Assembly (NCBI GenBank): GCA_905116865.2
Contig: CAJHNH020004724.1
Coordinates: forward strand, 326,556 to 390,555
Source: Candidula unifasciata
Taxonomy: Eukaryota; Mollusca; Gastropoda; Stylommatophora; Geomitridae
DNA length: 64,000 bases
Reading direction: 5' to 3'
Below, in pieces: positions 1 through 11,055 of the stretch. How positions within the stretch are numbered: position 1 is the first letter of the stretch; every line of letters begins with the position of its first letter. Position numbers and translations under genes: made by a program. A model generated the notes under the pieces. The model was given only the letters and a program-made list of their open reading frames with translations. It had not been told where the DNA came from and searched no databases.

Positions 1-2
1 CC

Positions 3-163
3 TATAAGGTCATCCGCGTTGTTGAGGAACGCTTTGGGGAGGTGATTCTGTTAGCATATTGCCAAGAACTGTCAAGGGGAGTGACAAGAGATGCTGCATA
101 TGTGGTACAAGTCAGAGAACCAATGGTAGAATTCCAGCCAACAGTAAACATATTAGTAAAATA
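3..163 (+). CDS. C-terminal end of an LTR-retrotransposon pol polyprotein (partial)
   Basis: An open frame enters from the left edge and runs 53 codons to a TAA at 161-163 (reads YKVIRVVEERFGE...VNILVK). I do not recognise a domain. Its position just upstream of a polypurine tract and an LTR makes it the expected tail of pol (after integrase) in a Ty3/gypsy-type element. The rest of the element lies outside the window. It could instead be an unrelated short open frame; the link rests on context. Confidence 0.4.
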
Positions 164-235
164 AGGCAATATATTCTTATATGGAAATTTATATAGGTTA
201 TGGGAAAAAAAAAATATTGCATATTTTTTTTGTTT

Positions 236-249
236 AAGGGGAGGAGAGA
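236..249 (+). promoter_or_regulatory. Polypurine tract of LTR retrotransposon
   Basis: The purine run AAGGGGAGGAGAGA ends exactly where the LTR begins with TGTAATGA. This is the usual plus-strand priming site of LTR retrotransposons. Assigned by sequence and position. Confidence 0.6.
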
Positions 250-800
250 TGTAATGATGTTATAAATAGGGATAATGTCAGGGGATGATTGGCATAACTG
301 GGGAAGTCCCTGAGAGCATGTGTTTCACGGAGATATGGTGAAACGACAGGAAAGAGTGTCACGTGTGAATGAGGAGATCTGGGGGATTGAGAATCAGGCG
401 GGCATTCGGTGACTGGGCCCCAGAGAGAAAGGATGGAAAATGAAGCTGTGAAGATGAATGGAGAATGACTAGAGCATGTGGATTTCAATCGGCGAGGAAT
501 GAATGATCGAGAAGGCCAGCTGTGATGGTACCCTGTTTGATTGTCAAAGCCAGCTGTGAATATCTCAATGTCTATTGTCCGAATGCTGTAAGTGGATTCA
601 CCTGTGATTTGTGTATTGAGCTAACCTGTAAATAAACTCGTGAAATGTGCCGCTGGTGTTAACCGTTGTTAGACGTTGTGTGACCATGAAGAGGATCATG
701 TCTGCTTGATTGAGTTGTGAACCTCTAGACATTAGAGCCAGTGTTAACTCTGCACCACAGATAGCCAGTGTGGAGGAGACACAAAAGGGCAGTCATTACA
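250..800 (+). mobile_element. 3' LTR of a Ty3/gypsy-like retrotransposon (551 bp)
   Basis: It begins TGTAATGA and ends TCATTACA, a perfect 8-bp terminal inverted repeat with the canonical TG...CA ends. It is preceded by a polypurine tract. A TATAAATAG box lies about 10 bp inside the left end and an AATAAA signal near 632. Sequence to the right (acatggaac...) is continuous with a dispersed repeat whose other copy (from 2028) reads through this point, so the LTR element inserted into that repeat. Only the right LTR is present here, so the left LTR and TSD cannot be checked. Gypsy assignment is tentative. Confidence 0.7.
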
Positions 801-1068
801 ACATGGAACAAAGTTTGTTTTTTTTTTAAGCTAATGCAGCTTTCACGGATTAACTAAGCTGTCAGTGACAATTTACAAGTTTAGTTACGTGTTATAAACC
901 TAAGAATACTTTCAATCCACGGTATTAGTTACCACAGACTGACTGACTGAAGGATGCAAAACATGAAATGTTTTTAAATGTTTACTATTCTGTACTACAT
1001 TTTGTGAAGTAAAATTTCAGCGTAGATTTGACATTATGGATGTTGTGTTTTTTTTTAGATCTATTTTA
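801..1068 (+). repeat. Interior fragment of the hAT-like dispersed repeat
   Basis: This segment is a diverged copy of 2030-2213 plus 2915-2990. Shared stretches include the tract around acatggaac, tagttaccacagact, gaaggatgcaaaa and tttactattctgta. The LTR element interrupts it on the left and a LINE fragment on the right, so neither end of the repeat is present. Confidence 0.6.
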
Positions 1069-1622
1069 TACACTATTCGAAAGTGGAAGAATGGGCCTCA
1101 GTTTGAATAGTGGGCAGACAGAAGTAATGGTGGTATCAAAAGAAAAACAAAGAATTATTCCTAAATGTATAATAAAAGTCAATGGTTTTATTTTGGGACA
1201 AGTACAGAAATTTAAGTATCTAGGCACATGGATAACATCAGATAAAAGATGCGTTACTGAAATAAGAAACAGAATAGGACAGGCAAAAACTGCATTTTAT
1301 AAAATGAAGAACATCTAATGCAATATATCTTTGTCAATAAAGGTTATAAAAAGAATTCTTGCTTGCTACATAAATCCAGTTTTAATATATGGCTACGAGT
1401 CCTGGACAATCGTAGGCAGGCCTAACTATTTTTTGAGGTCTCAGAGATGTGGTTTTTCAGAACTATGCTTAAAATACCTTGGACAGCAACCAAGAGGTTT
1501 TGAAAGAGGCGGGGCCCTAAGACAACTTATCATTGACATCAGAAGGAGACAGTCATCAGTTTTCGGCCATGTTATAATATGAGGGAAAATGGAACATGTG
1601 GTGACCACATTATCGCGACCCA
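1066..1622 (+). pseudogene. LINE reverse transcriptase C-terminal fragment (family L-a)
   Basis: The frame reads GLSLNSGQTEVMVVSKEKQ, VQKFKYLGTWITSD, RIGQAKTAFYKMKNI, then after a stop RILACYINPVLIYGYESWT and IRRRQSSVFGHVI. These are the thumb and C-terminal connection regions typical of LINE pol proteins (KTEVM, FKYLG, LLYGCETWT, RRRQ..FFGHVMR motifs). There are stops at 1316, near 1430-1440 and at 1580, so it is dead. The C-terminus breaks off in a C16-A11 homopolymer junction near 1630. The same family recurs at 3048, 19456, 22514, 35664, 36795, 57728 and 58895, mostly as 3' fragments. Confidence 0.75.
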
Positions 1623-1792
1623 GATGCAGCCCTTCCCCCCCCCCCCCCAAAAAAAAAAAGTGTGAATTGATTGTTGGTATGTGAAATTAGAGTAATTTCA
1701 CTTATTGCGTTGCAAAGACGCAGAAAGTCAAAATTGTGAGTATGTATGTTCCTTACAGTAGCTATGCATTTCTTTTGCCTGTGTGTGTGTGG

Positions 1793-1796
<4 letters not shown>

Positions 1797-1853
<57 letters not shown>
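1797..1853. repeat. (TA)n microsatellite, left half
   Basis: About 57 bp of alternating TA. A second TA tract at 3391-3435 lies just beyond the other end of the hAT-like element, so the two probably formed one array that the element split. Confidence 0.85.
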
Positions 1854-1857
<4 letters not shown>

Positions 1858-2213
1858 AATATATTATATATATATTAGGGCTGTACTAAATATTCGTTTC
1901 GTATTCGCTTCGGGGCTGAATATTGGACATATTGACTATTCGGTATTCGGCCGAATAGTTGCGGTCGGGCCTAATACGAATAGTAGTTACCTTACACCCG
2001 CTTCTTCATACATTGCCTTAATGCTGACAACATGGAACGATTGGTTGTTGAAAGCTGATGCAGCTTTCCTGCTTTAACTAAGCTGTCAGTGACAATTTCC
2101 AAGTTTAGTTACTTGTTATAATACTTAGGATTCTTTTATTCCTAGTTATTAGTTACCACAGACTAACTGAAGGATGCAAAATATAAAATGTTTTAAAATG
2201 TTTACTATTCTGT

Positions 2214-2904
2214 ACGAATACTAACTAGACATGGAAAGAATATAAACTCCGGCCACATCGAAGTCGATAATATGAAAATTAAACGAACGGAAACATATAA
2301 CTACTTGGGTGCAAACTTCAACTGCTCCATCATGCTGAGAGAAAAAATACAATCTAGAATACAATCTAGAAATAAAGTATACAATGCCCTTCAACATCTG
2401 TCTCGCAACACCAAGATAAAAATATATAAAACGTTGATAAGACCAGTCGGTTTATATGGCTGTGAAACTTGAAGCAGAAATAAAAGAGTTGAGGCCTTAT
2501 AACAGGTTTTCGAAAACAGTCTTACGACAAATCTTTGGAAGATGCTTACAGCGGGAAATGGAGAGCAACAACGTAACACATAATATGTTTAAATCATCAT
2601 GGATCACTGGCATCATGAGAGCTAACAGACTAAAATGGTTGAGGTATATTGAAAGATTGTCAGATGACATAAAAGTAAAAACTGTATACAGATAAGAGAG
2701 GATGGGCGTAGATCACAAGGCAGACACACACACACCAAAAAAAAAAAAAAAAAAAAAAGAGTTTGAGAGATAATGTCCATCCAGACATGCAAACAACTGG
2801 TGTCACAAATTGGGGAGATATAAGGCCAGTCAGAGAGATCAATTGAGACGAGTGATATCTGCAGCAGTAAACCTCAAGGGCTCAAAATGCTAAAGAAGAA
2901 GATG
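2214..2904 (+). pseudogene. 5'-truncated LINE insertion (family L-b) with 10-bp TSD
   Basis: It is flanked by actattctgt at 2204-2213 and 2905-2914, a perfect 10-bp TSD interrupting the hAT-like repeat. The coding remnant reads KRTETYNYLGANFNCS, KIKIYKTLIRPVGLYGCET, then a TGA where W is expected, and later RANRLKWLRYIERLSDD and ISAAVNLKG near the end. These match the RT thumb and C-terminus of LINE pol. There are several stops and frameshifts and an A-rich stretch near 2740-2758. The tail is AAG-rich. Confidence 0.75.
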
Positions 2905-3047
2905 ACTATTCTGTGCTACTTTATGTGAAGTAATTCATTTGACATTGTGAACGTTTTTTTTTTTAGATACATTTTATACACTATACACTATTCTTATTCG
3001 GCGGAATAGTTGGTCCCGTTTACGAAAATCACTATTCGGTACAGCCC

Positions 3048-3290
3048 TAGCTGTAAATTACATCGAACGAACGTCCGAGCGTACGATGGTTTTGAGAGAG
3101 GTGGGAGTGATGACCACTGGAAAGATCTGTGGAAGGAGGGATAAAGGAAGACACCGATAGAAGATTCTTGACAGTCTTTTTGCATGGCATGGAGGTTTGT
3201 CAGCATACGAACTAATACATGCTGCAGGACATCACAGATTGTGGTGGGACATAATCGCCTACGCCAGTCGGCAAGGCACTCGATGATGAT
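3048..3290 (+). pseudogene. LINE 3'-end fragment (family L-a)
   Basis: It carries the family L-a 3' sequence. The region around 3160-3285 matches, in opposite orientation, 22514-22600 and 35664-35790, encoding a degenerate version of RQRKKILDSLVAWHGG...LIHAAGD. It ends in a GATGATGAT tail near 3285-3291, the simple-repeat tail typical of this family. Confidence 0.6.
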
Positions 3291-3386
3291 AATATACTAT
3301 TCGTATTCGTATTCGGCCGAATAGCGAATAGATGGTCGCTCTATTCGTTTTCGGCCGAATAGTAAAAATCACTATTTGGTACAGCC

Positions 3387-3390
<4 letters not shown>

Positions 3391-3435
<45 letters not shown>
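3391..3435. repeat. (TA)n microsatellite, right half
   Basis: About 45 bp of TA repeat, the apparent other side of the tract at 1797-1853. Confidence 0.85.
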
Positions 3436-3439
<4 letters not shown>

Positions 3440-3440
<1 letters not shown>

Positions 3441-5730
3441 CTAGCTGTACCCGGCCACGCGTTGCTGTGGCATGGTTTGGCTAAATGGAAATGAAAGAAA
3501 ATAGAAATCGCACGTGTCTAATACAATCATTGTCTGCTCAGATATAGAGATAGTCTTTGATCCCCGTTCCCCCCCCCCCCCCCCCCCACCACCACCACCA
3601 CCACCACCACCACAACTAAATCCACCTACTACTCTCTCCCTCATCAAAGGTTTTTGGAAAAGAAAGACAATGGAAATCGCACGTGTCTAATATAGTTAAT
3701 ATCGCAATCGTTCTCTGCACAGATATAGAGATAGTCTGTTTTTCAACTTTAGAACACGCACCTTATAATTGTGTCTTTATATTAGTGGTCGTTTAAATGG
3801 TGTTATTAGCACAGTAACAAAAATGGTAATTTGGTTATCACATGCTAAAGCTGTTTGTATTTTTATAGGGGACTGAAGTAAAGCTACAACTGTACTTGTG
3901 AATAACAAAGTAAGTCGTAAAAAAATAGAATAGCGGAGGTAGCGTTAGTAAAATATAAACATATTAGGTAATGAGAACTTGAAAATCACGTGTAAAGCTC
4001 TTTAAGTTCTCTTAAATTTAAGTCATTACCCCATCCCCTCCACTCTTCCACCGACTACTGCTCTCTCCCTCTCCGAAGGATTTGAAAATCACTACCTGAC
4101 GATATTTTTTTGTTGCTGTAACTGACATTGACATCCCTGTCCATGTGGACTAAAATGGGGAGTAGGAATTGTAATAGATAGTGAATGGGGCTAGTGTAAT
4201 ATTTACCACATCATCCTTCAAGTACCAGTACAACTACTACCACGACCACCACCACAGTCGCTAAAATAATGTCACTGCTATCTGTGTTACCATCGGAGTA
4301 GACAGAGAGTCGTGAGCCAGAAGATTTGGTTCCGCATGGCTAGTGCTGTCGCCACAGACTGGTCAGGTTAGGATGTATAATTTCGCTTCCCGACAGAAGA
4401 ACGCCATAACCTTACCGGCGGTCTTCACATGAGAGCACTATGGTGTAACAGCCCAACCACAACTATTACTGCTGCTGCTACTTTAAGTGGGTAAAGCAGT
4501 TACTGTGACTTAAAGCTCTCTCAGTTAATAGTTAACCCCCCCCCCCCCCCCCCAAAAAAAAAAAAAAAAAAAAAAAATTCACCGACAACTCTTTCCCTCA
4601 TTTGGGAGGGAAAAACACACTTGAAAAGCAAATGAACACAGGAAAAAAAAAACACCATAATTAGGAAATGAACGCCATGGTAAACAGCACAGCTTAAAAT
4701 TCTAACGCAGATGAAATAACTAAATCTAAATGAAAAAAAAAAAAAAAAATGGAAATCTATGAAATTTCAGCGTAACCATGCAATCGGAAAGTTTTAAAAT
4801 GCAATCATAAGTATGCGAAATGGTCAAGTTTAATTATCAAATGGTTTACCCATTTACTTGTCTTTTTTTTTTTTTTTAAAGTATTAAGGCAACATGGCTA
4901 GTTCTGTCACCACGACAGAGCAGATGAGGATATTATTTTAGTCCGGGGTAAAAAAAAATTAACTGCTACGGATTCGAACCCTAGTCTCCCGCACAGGAAC
5001 CCAGTGTTCAAACCATTCGACCAAGCAGCCACTTAATCGGATCAACGAAAATAGAAGTTAACTATTTTAAGTGCCTGCAGTATCCCGATTATAACACAAA
5101 TAAAAACAGCAGGCAATTGTTTTCTCATAGACAGATATTCCAAATATATTAATGAAACGGCACAACAAAAGAAATCGCACGTGTCTAACACGGTTAATGT
5201 CGCAGTCAATGTCTGCGCAGACGTCGAGATAGTCCCTGATGCCCCCCCCCCCTCTTTTTCCCTACCAATCCATCGGCTACTTTTCAACTCATCGAAGGAT
5301 GTTTGAAAAAAAAAAAGAAAATAGAAATCGTGTCTAATATAGTTATTGTGGCAATCACTGCCTGCACAGATATAGATATAGTCTTGTTTGCTGTACTATG
5401 ACCTACTCTATGTTTTAGAGGAGGTGTTGGCTGCACGGCGCATGCGCAATTACTAACGTGGCTATAATTAGAAATCACTAAAATTATAAATATTAGTTTC
5501 GAATATTATGGCTTAAATTGTGGTCACCTATCTCTAATCGAATATTATGGCTTAAATTGTGGTCACCTATCTCTAACAGTGACAGGTTGAATTTCAAACC
5601 ATGATGGTTCAACATCCGGTATCAAAACAAACATATCCTGAAAATTTCAGCTAAATCGGTTCAGTAGTTTCCGAGTCTATATGGGGCAAACAAACACACA
5701 AACATTGATTTATATATATATATAGATAAA
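3440..5730 (+). repeat. Long dispersed repeat of unknown class
   Basis: The left end carries the motif ctagctgtacccggccacgc, and the right end a block with aaatcggttcagtagtttcc followed by an A/C-rich stretch and TA repeat. Paired ends of this style are familiar from dispersed invertebrate repeats, but I cannot assign a class. It has no convincing protein. Internally a ~75-bp unit (aatcgcacgtgtctaatac... agatatagagatagtc) occurs four times, near 3505, 3670, 5172 and 5325, often beside C-rich tracts. A 50-bp unit is doubled at about 5496-5580. Confidence 0.45.
4890..5035 (-). repeat. tRNA-derived SINE fragment (SINE-D)
   Basis: On the minus strand it reads TGGTCGAATGGTTTG (A-box-like), then GGTTCGAATCC (perfect B box), followed by the block that on the plus strand reads catggctagttctgtcacca. 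A second copy lies at 23935-24115 and partial copies near 4340-4430 and 35280-35350. Internal pol III boxes make it a tRNA-derived SINE, not a functional tRNA, because no cloverleaf is preserved. Confidence 0.55.
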
Positions 5731-5739
5731 TATTTACTC

Positions 5740-6394
5740 CTAAGTTTGAAACCAATTTTAATAAATATTTGTAAAATACGTTTTTATTTAACACACATCA
5801 CTTAATTAATTCACTAAATTAAAATTATTATCTAGTTTATTGGATTATATAAATTTCAAACTTCTTATCTTAAAACTAATTCACAATTGTGTACATCGCG
5901 TAAACATCATTTTATCTTTCCACTGTTTTCGATCTTTTCATCCTATTTATCTGAATAGAATCAAATCATCACGTACATGTGTTTGTCAAAAAGAGTAAAT
6001 TCAATCGCGTCAGGTCTCAGTTTAAATTTGCTGACATCCGGACACAATCCCGCAGGAGTGTTCCAGTCAATGGTTTTCTTATATAACGGTATCTGAACTG
6101 CCTTTAAAAACTTGTGATTTCAGGAGCTTGTATTGAGAGCATTTTCAGGTTTTAATTGTTACTCTTCTTTAACATGATTTGTGAATTCTGTGCATGATTC
6201 GTTAATTCAAACATAGAGAGAGCAGTCGGTTGAGGAGCTGGGAGGCAGGAAGCGTGACTGTGAATAGGTTTAATGAAATACAGTTCTAGAGGGGACAGTA
6301 GTTGGGTAAAGACTAGAAAATACGTCTGCTGCTCCAGCAGTTATTGTTGTGTGTCTAAATGCCCAACCAGGCTGGCGATTCTTTTCTTTATTAA
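5740..6394. other. Unannotated AT-rich sequence
   Basis: I see no gene, recognisable repeat or exon here. It is the left flank of the RTE insertion. Confidence 0.5.
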
Positions 6395-6408
6395 ATGACC
6401 ACCGCTAC
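6395..6408. repeat. Target-site duplication, left (ATGACCACCGCTAC)
   Basis: The same 14 bp recur at 9649-9662, immediately after the GAT-rich tail of the RTE element. The pair marks target-primed reverse transcription of the whole element. Confidence 0.85.
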
Positions 6409-9400
6409 TCTAATGAGCTATGCCGGCGGGAACGTATCTTCCTGGTAGGGTCACCCAAGCCAGACAGGTCATTGCTGAGGAGCCAGACTAAAGATGGCCT
6501 CCCGGTCCTCCAGGCTCGGGAGTTGGGCGCAGTGTCGACAGCTCTGCCCTGTAAAAAATCTACAACGTTACTGAAACTTCATGAGGAAAAAAGTGCTCTA
6601 AACGTCCGGTGGTCTTGGGACAGAGTCCCTCTGTCAGCATGAACATCATGGGTGAAAGCCGAAAGGAAGCCCATGATGGGAAAACAAGTCTGCTGGATGT
6701 CAAAACCAAATTAAGAATTGGCTTCTGGAATGTAAGAACCATGTTTGAAACGGCCAAAATCGCCCGAGTAATTAAAGAAATGCAGAATTATAAACTGCAT
6801 ATTCTTGGAATTAATGAAAGCAGGTGGACAGGGTTTGGAGAATCCACAACAGGTACAGGAGAAACCATAATATACTCTGGAAGAGATGATAACCTACATT
6901 CTGCCGGGGTGGCACTTATTTTAAAGAAAGGTATACACAAACATCTCATCGAGTGGCATCCAATCAATGAAAGAATAATGACAGCACGATTCAATGGCAA
7001 ACATGCCAAACTTACAGTCACCCAATGCTACGCACCGACTAATGAAGCTGAAGATGAAGATAAAGAAACATTCTATAGGAGACTGCAAGAGGTAGTAGAT
7101 AAAGTACCAGCCCATGATATTCTATGCATTATGGGAGATCTTAATGCAAAATTTGGTAACAACAACTTGAGTAGAGAACTATCAATGGGAAATTAAGGAT
7201 GTGGTACAATTAATAACAACGGGGAAAGATTGAGCGACTTCTGCACGGCGAATAGACTTGTTATAGGAGGAACAATATTTCCTCACAAGAACATACACAA
7301 GCTTACATGGATATCCCCAAACAGAAGAGATGTAAACCAGATAGACCATTTCATGGTAAACAGAAAATGGCGTGGGTCCCTACTCGATGTGCGTGTCAAA
7401 AGGGGAGCAGATGTGGGAAGCGATCATCACCTTGTAGTCGCTCTACTACAACTTAAACTCAAAAAAGTTTACACGCAAGTTAATACACAGACAGCACGTT
7501 ACAATGTTAACCTTTAAAGAGAAAAAGACATTGCCACTAAATTTATAATAGAACTCAAGAATAGATTTCAAACCTTATCAAGTGACCCAGAAACTCCAAC
7601 TACAATCAGCATTCAAGACATATGTAACCAGATCAAAGAAACATACAAATCAACTAGCAATAAAATATTAGAAACCAGGAAACAACACCACAAAGAATGG
7701 GTAAGTAGTCAAACCATGGACTATATTGCCAAGCGAAAAATAATAAAGAGCCTCATAAATCACACTAAATCAGAACGTCAGAAAGACAAACTAATGTTAG
7801 AATATAGCGAACTAAATAAAATGACCAAGAAAAGTGCCAGAGCTGACAAGAGAAGATTTTTTATGGAAAATCTTGCAGAAACAGCAGAAAATGCTGCTAA
7901 AGCACATGATCTACAACCCCTACACAAAATTACCCAGCAAATTTGCGGAAACAGAAACAACCATCACAGCAAACCCATCAGAGATAACCAAGGCAGACTG
8001 CTCACCACAGAACAAAAACAAGACATGCAGTGGACTAAACACTTCTCCGACCTCTTGGACAGACCTGGTCCTGAAAATACCCCAGAAATTCAACCAGCCT
8101 CTCAGGACATTGACATTATTACTGAACCACCAAGCAAACAAGAAATCCTTAAAGCTATCCACACTTTAAAGAACAACAAAGCACCAGGCAAAGACGAATT
8201 GTCAGCAGAACTTTTCAAAGTAGATCCCAACACAACTGCTAGCATTCTAGAACCATTGTTCAAGGATATTTGAGAAAAAGAAGTGTTGCCTGATGACCGG
8301 ACTGAAGGAACAATAGTCAAAATCCCCACAAAAAGAGACTTAACAGACTGCAATAATTGGAAGGGAATTACTCTACTCTCAGTACCAAGCAAAATATTTT
8401 GTAAAATCATCATAATGAGGCTTGAAAAAGGAGTAGATAAATGCCTACGAGTAGAACAAGCAGGATTCAGAAAGGGCAGAGGAACAACTGAGCACATCTT
8501 CGCCATACGGAACGTTTTAGAACAATGCAACGAATGGCAGAGAAGTATATATCCTAATTTTGTGGACTTTGAGAAAGCTTTTGACAGCGTCCATAGAGAC
8601 GGTCTGTGGAAAATGTTACGACATTATGGAATTCCAGAAAAAATAGTCAACATAATTGCTCTCTTCTATAAAGACTTTTCCTGCAGTATAAAAAATTGCA
8701 ATACATCTTTCCCAGTAAAGACGGGTGTAAGACAGGGATGTGTTATGTCATCTCTCCTCTTCAACCTTGTGATTGATTGGATACTAAAGAACACAGTAGA
8801 CAGGACATTAGGAGGCATACGATGGACTCCATTCACCATGCTTGAGGACCTTGATTTTGCAGATGATATAGCACTCCTATCACATAAACATGAACATATA
8901 CAAGAGAAAAGTAACAAACTAAACTGCACAGCAGAAATGGTGGGACTGAGAATAAATACAAAGAAAACTAAGATCATGACAAACAGTCCAAACCAACAAC
9001 CAGTGACCATAAGTAACCAATCACTTGAAAATGTAGAAAATTTCACGTATCTTGGCAGTGTGGTGTCCCTACTGGGAGGGACCGAAGAGGACATACAGTC
9101 ACGTCTGAACAAAGCTAGAGCTGCTTTTGGAAGGATGAGGCAAATCTGGAAATCCAACAATTACTGCAGAGGAACGAAACTCCGACTCTACAAAAGCATC
9201 ATTTTGCCAGTTCTTCTTTATGGAGCGGAATGCAGGAGAATGACCAAAAAGGATGCACACAAGCTGTCCACCTTCCACCACACATGTCTACGTAGAATTA
9301 TCAAAATTTTCTGGCCAGATACAATCTCAAACACTAAACTACTTCAAACCACAAACCATGAAACTTTAGACAGTATGATTACCAAGAGAAGATGGAAATG

Positions 9401-9648
9401 GCTTGGCCACGTTATGTGAATGACTTCTGATATACCTGCCAAAACAGCTCTCACATGGACACCAGAGGGAAAGAGAAAACAGGGGCGCCCAAAAACAACA
9501 TGGAGACGAACGATGGAAAGTGACCTGAGTGCGGCATCTTTGACATGGAAAACTGCATTGAAGATTGCACAGGACAGGAAAGCATGGAAAGTCCTCTCTG
9601 AAGCCTCATGTGCCACTAGGCATAACGAGAACTGATGATAAGATGATG
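6409..9648 (+). mobile_element. Full-length RTE-type non-LTR retrotransposon
   Basis: A 3.24-kb element bounded by a perfect 14-bp TSD. It has a ~200-bp 5' leader, one long coding frame (endonuclease then reverse transcriptase) and a very short 3' end tailing into GATGATAAGATGATGAT. Single-ORF organisation, ~3.2 kb length, apurinic-type endonuclease and short-repeat tail are typical of the RTE clade. It is full length at the 5' end as judged by the TSD. Four in-frame stop codons prevent production of an intact protein. Confidence 0.85.
6609..9635 (+). pseudogene. RTE pol: AP endonuclease + reverse transcriptase, four nonsense codons
   Basis: One reading frame runs without any frameshift for about 1008 codons. 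It is interrupted by TAA at 7194-7196, TAA at 7515-7517, TGA at 8271-8273 and TGA at 9417-9419. Endonuclease motifs: GFWNVRTM, LGINESRWTG, IMGDLNAKFG, QIDHFMVN, GSDHHLVV. Reverse transcriptase motifs: NNWKGITLLSVPSK, QAGFRKGRGTTEHIF, FVDFEKAFDSVHRDG, KTGVRQGCVMS, and the catalytic DFADDIALL near 8850-8870. The thumb carries NTKKTKIM and FTYLGSVV. The final part has RRWKWLGHVM and RKQGRPKTTWRRT. The TGA at 8271 probably replaces a Trp codon and the TGA at 9417 an Arg CGA (a CpG transition). The pattern is decay by point mutation after a full-length insertion. Confidence 0.9.
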
Positions 9649-9662
9649 ATGACCACCGCTAC
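9649..9662. repeat. Target-site duplication, right
   Basis: Identical to 6395-6408; see the RTE element entry. Confidence 0.85.
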
Positions 9663-9729
9663 CAAGTGGACACAGTCTAAAATTGGTAAATACTGGTCAT
9701 TAAATTTATAACTAGTTCTGTATAACATT

Positions 9730-10065
9730 AAAAAAATGGTTTGGCAGAACAGAAAGCTGATGATTAAAACAAAAACTCTTATCAGTCAGGTTTGTGTTCT
9801 CATCACACTTCTTTACGGCAGTGAAACTTGGTCAACATATTTGCACCAGGAGAAACAGCTTACTGGCTTTCACATGCGATATTTAAGAATAACACTTGAC
9901 ATTAGATGGCAGAACCTTACAAACACTGAGGTACTGAAAATAGCAGTTTTACAAGTTTTCTGAACGCCCATTCTCTGAAGGCTCCTGTGGCTGGGTCACA
10001 CCTGGAGAATAAGAATGCAAGAGTCCCTAAGTACTACCTCTATGATGAATTACTGATGGGTAGAT
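9730..10065 (+). pseudogene. LINE reverse transcriptase C-terminal fragment (family L-c)
   Basis: The open stretch reads WQNRKLMIKTKTLISQVCVL, TLLYGSETWSTYLHQEKQL, FHMRYLRITLDIRWQNLTN and NTEVLKI, then a stop and LLWLGHTWRI. This is the conserved LINE C-terminus (LLYGSETW, RCLRRILGIRWQDK, NTEVL, RWLGHV). It is 5'-truncated and interrupted by stops. Confidence 0.75.
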
Positions 10066-10089
10066 GATGTCGAGGCCGGCTTCTACTAC

Positions 10090-10450
10090 AGTAAAAATAA
10101 TGTGTGTGCGAGCCGGATATGAATGATAAAGATATTGAGGTAGATTCGTGGGAACAAAATACCATGAACCGCCCTGCGTGAAGGGTTAAATCGCGAAGGG
10201 ATTAAGAAGGAAGGAAAACATGATTTCAGATAGGATGAGATATGAGAGTCTGAGAAGAATTAGACTGAATACACTTGATGTCAACACTGGTTCTGAAATC
10301 CCACACACTGATTGTGCAATAGTTTTCTGACGGCGCCCAGGTCTTGCTAGTCGTACCCGCCATCGGCTGTGATTTTCATGTCTCCTCATTACACATTATA
10401 ACAGTGGAAAGACCGACAGATGCCACAAAATATCATATATTCAGCACATC
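10090..10450 (+). repeat. Dispersed repeat E, copy 1
   Basis: It shares a diverged sequence with 19640-20010, including atgaatgataaagatattgaggtagatt (against aaatgatacaaatattgagg), a middle part with ggctgtgatttt and a right part near aaagaccgacagatgc. Class unknown; no coding. Confidence 0.45.
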
Positions 10451-10497
10451 TGCAGACGTGTCACCGTGTTGTCTGTTACTTTTGTCGGTGGAAGTGC

Positions 10498-10626
10498 AGT
10501 CATTGATGTAGAGTCATTGATGTAGAGTCATTGATGTAGAGTCATTGATGTAGAGTCATTGATGTAGAGTCATTGATGTAGAGTCATTGATGTAGAGTCA
10601 TTGATGTAGAGTCATTGATGTAGAGT
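10498..10626. repeat. 14-bp tandem repeat
   Basis: About nine nearly perfect head-to-tail copies of the 14-mer GTCATTGATGTAGA. Confidence 0.95.
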
Positions 10627-10629
10627 AAA

Positions 10630-10890
10630 GGTCCTTTTTCCACACCTACAGGCTTTTTTGGGAATATAGGGCTAAACCTTTTTATTATAGATCTATAGGC
10701 TTTTAGTGGGTAATGTGGTCAGCATCACACTGGCCGCCTTTACTTCCCAGGGCTGCACCTGGTACCCACTCAAGGCTGGGTTCACCTGGGAGTCAAGGTC
10801 ATTTGTGAAAAGTCTGGCTCCGTTAAGACACGAACCCACGACCTTCCGATCCACAGGGGGGCGTCTAGCCGCCACGGTGACTCCCAATTG
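10630..10890 (-). repeat. tRNA-derived SINE (SINE-B)
   Basis: On the minus strand the head reads GGGAGTCACCGTGGCGGCTA (A-box region), then ATCGGAAGGTCGTGGGTTCG (B-box region). The body contains the conserved block near GCTGACCACATTACCCAC. Other full or partial copies lie at 15625-16140, 22985-23110, 37165-37255, 51928-52015, 53360-53445 and 60286-60730. Confidence 0.65.
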
Positions 10891-11055
10891 ATGTAGAGTG
10901 CTATAGTAATATCTCAGTTGTCCTAGGCACCAGATGGCTGACGTGACCACCATGTCGCCTCTCCATGCCAGCCACGCCTAATTTCACTACTATTTTCCAT
11001 GAAACAGTTTTTAGCCAGGGTCGACCTTAGAAGGGATTAGGAAATGAAATCATTA

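Larger units (their letters stand above)
1876..3389. mobile_element. hAT-like non-autonomous DNA transposon, with nested insertions
   Basis: Left terminus TAGGGCTGTAC (1876-1886) and right terminus GTACAGCCCTA (3379-3389) are perfect 11-bp inverted repeats. Both subterminal regions are rich in TATTCG/CGAATA motifs. The element lies inside a TA microsatellite, so a TSD cannot be read. A second right terminus at about 3035-3046 shows an additional partial copy. A LINE fragment (2214-2904) and the end of another (3048-3290) are nested inside. No transposase frame is visible. The hAT assignment rests on TIR style only. Confidence 0.5.

Noticed and set aside
8102..8530. Antisense open frames over the RTE and CR1 coding regions
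   Set aside because: Shadows of the sense-strand LINE frames.
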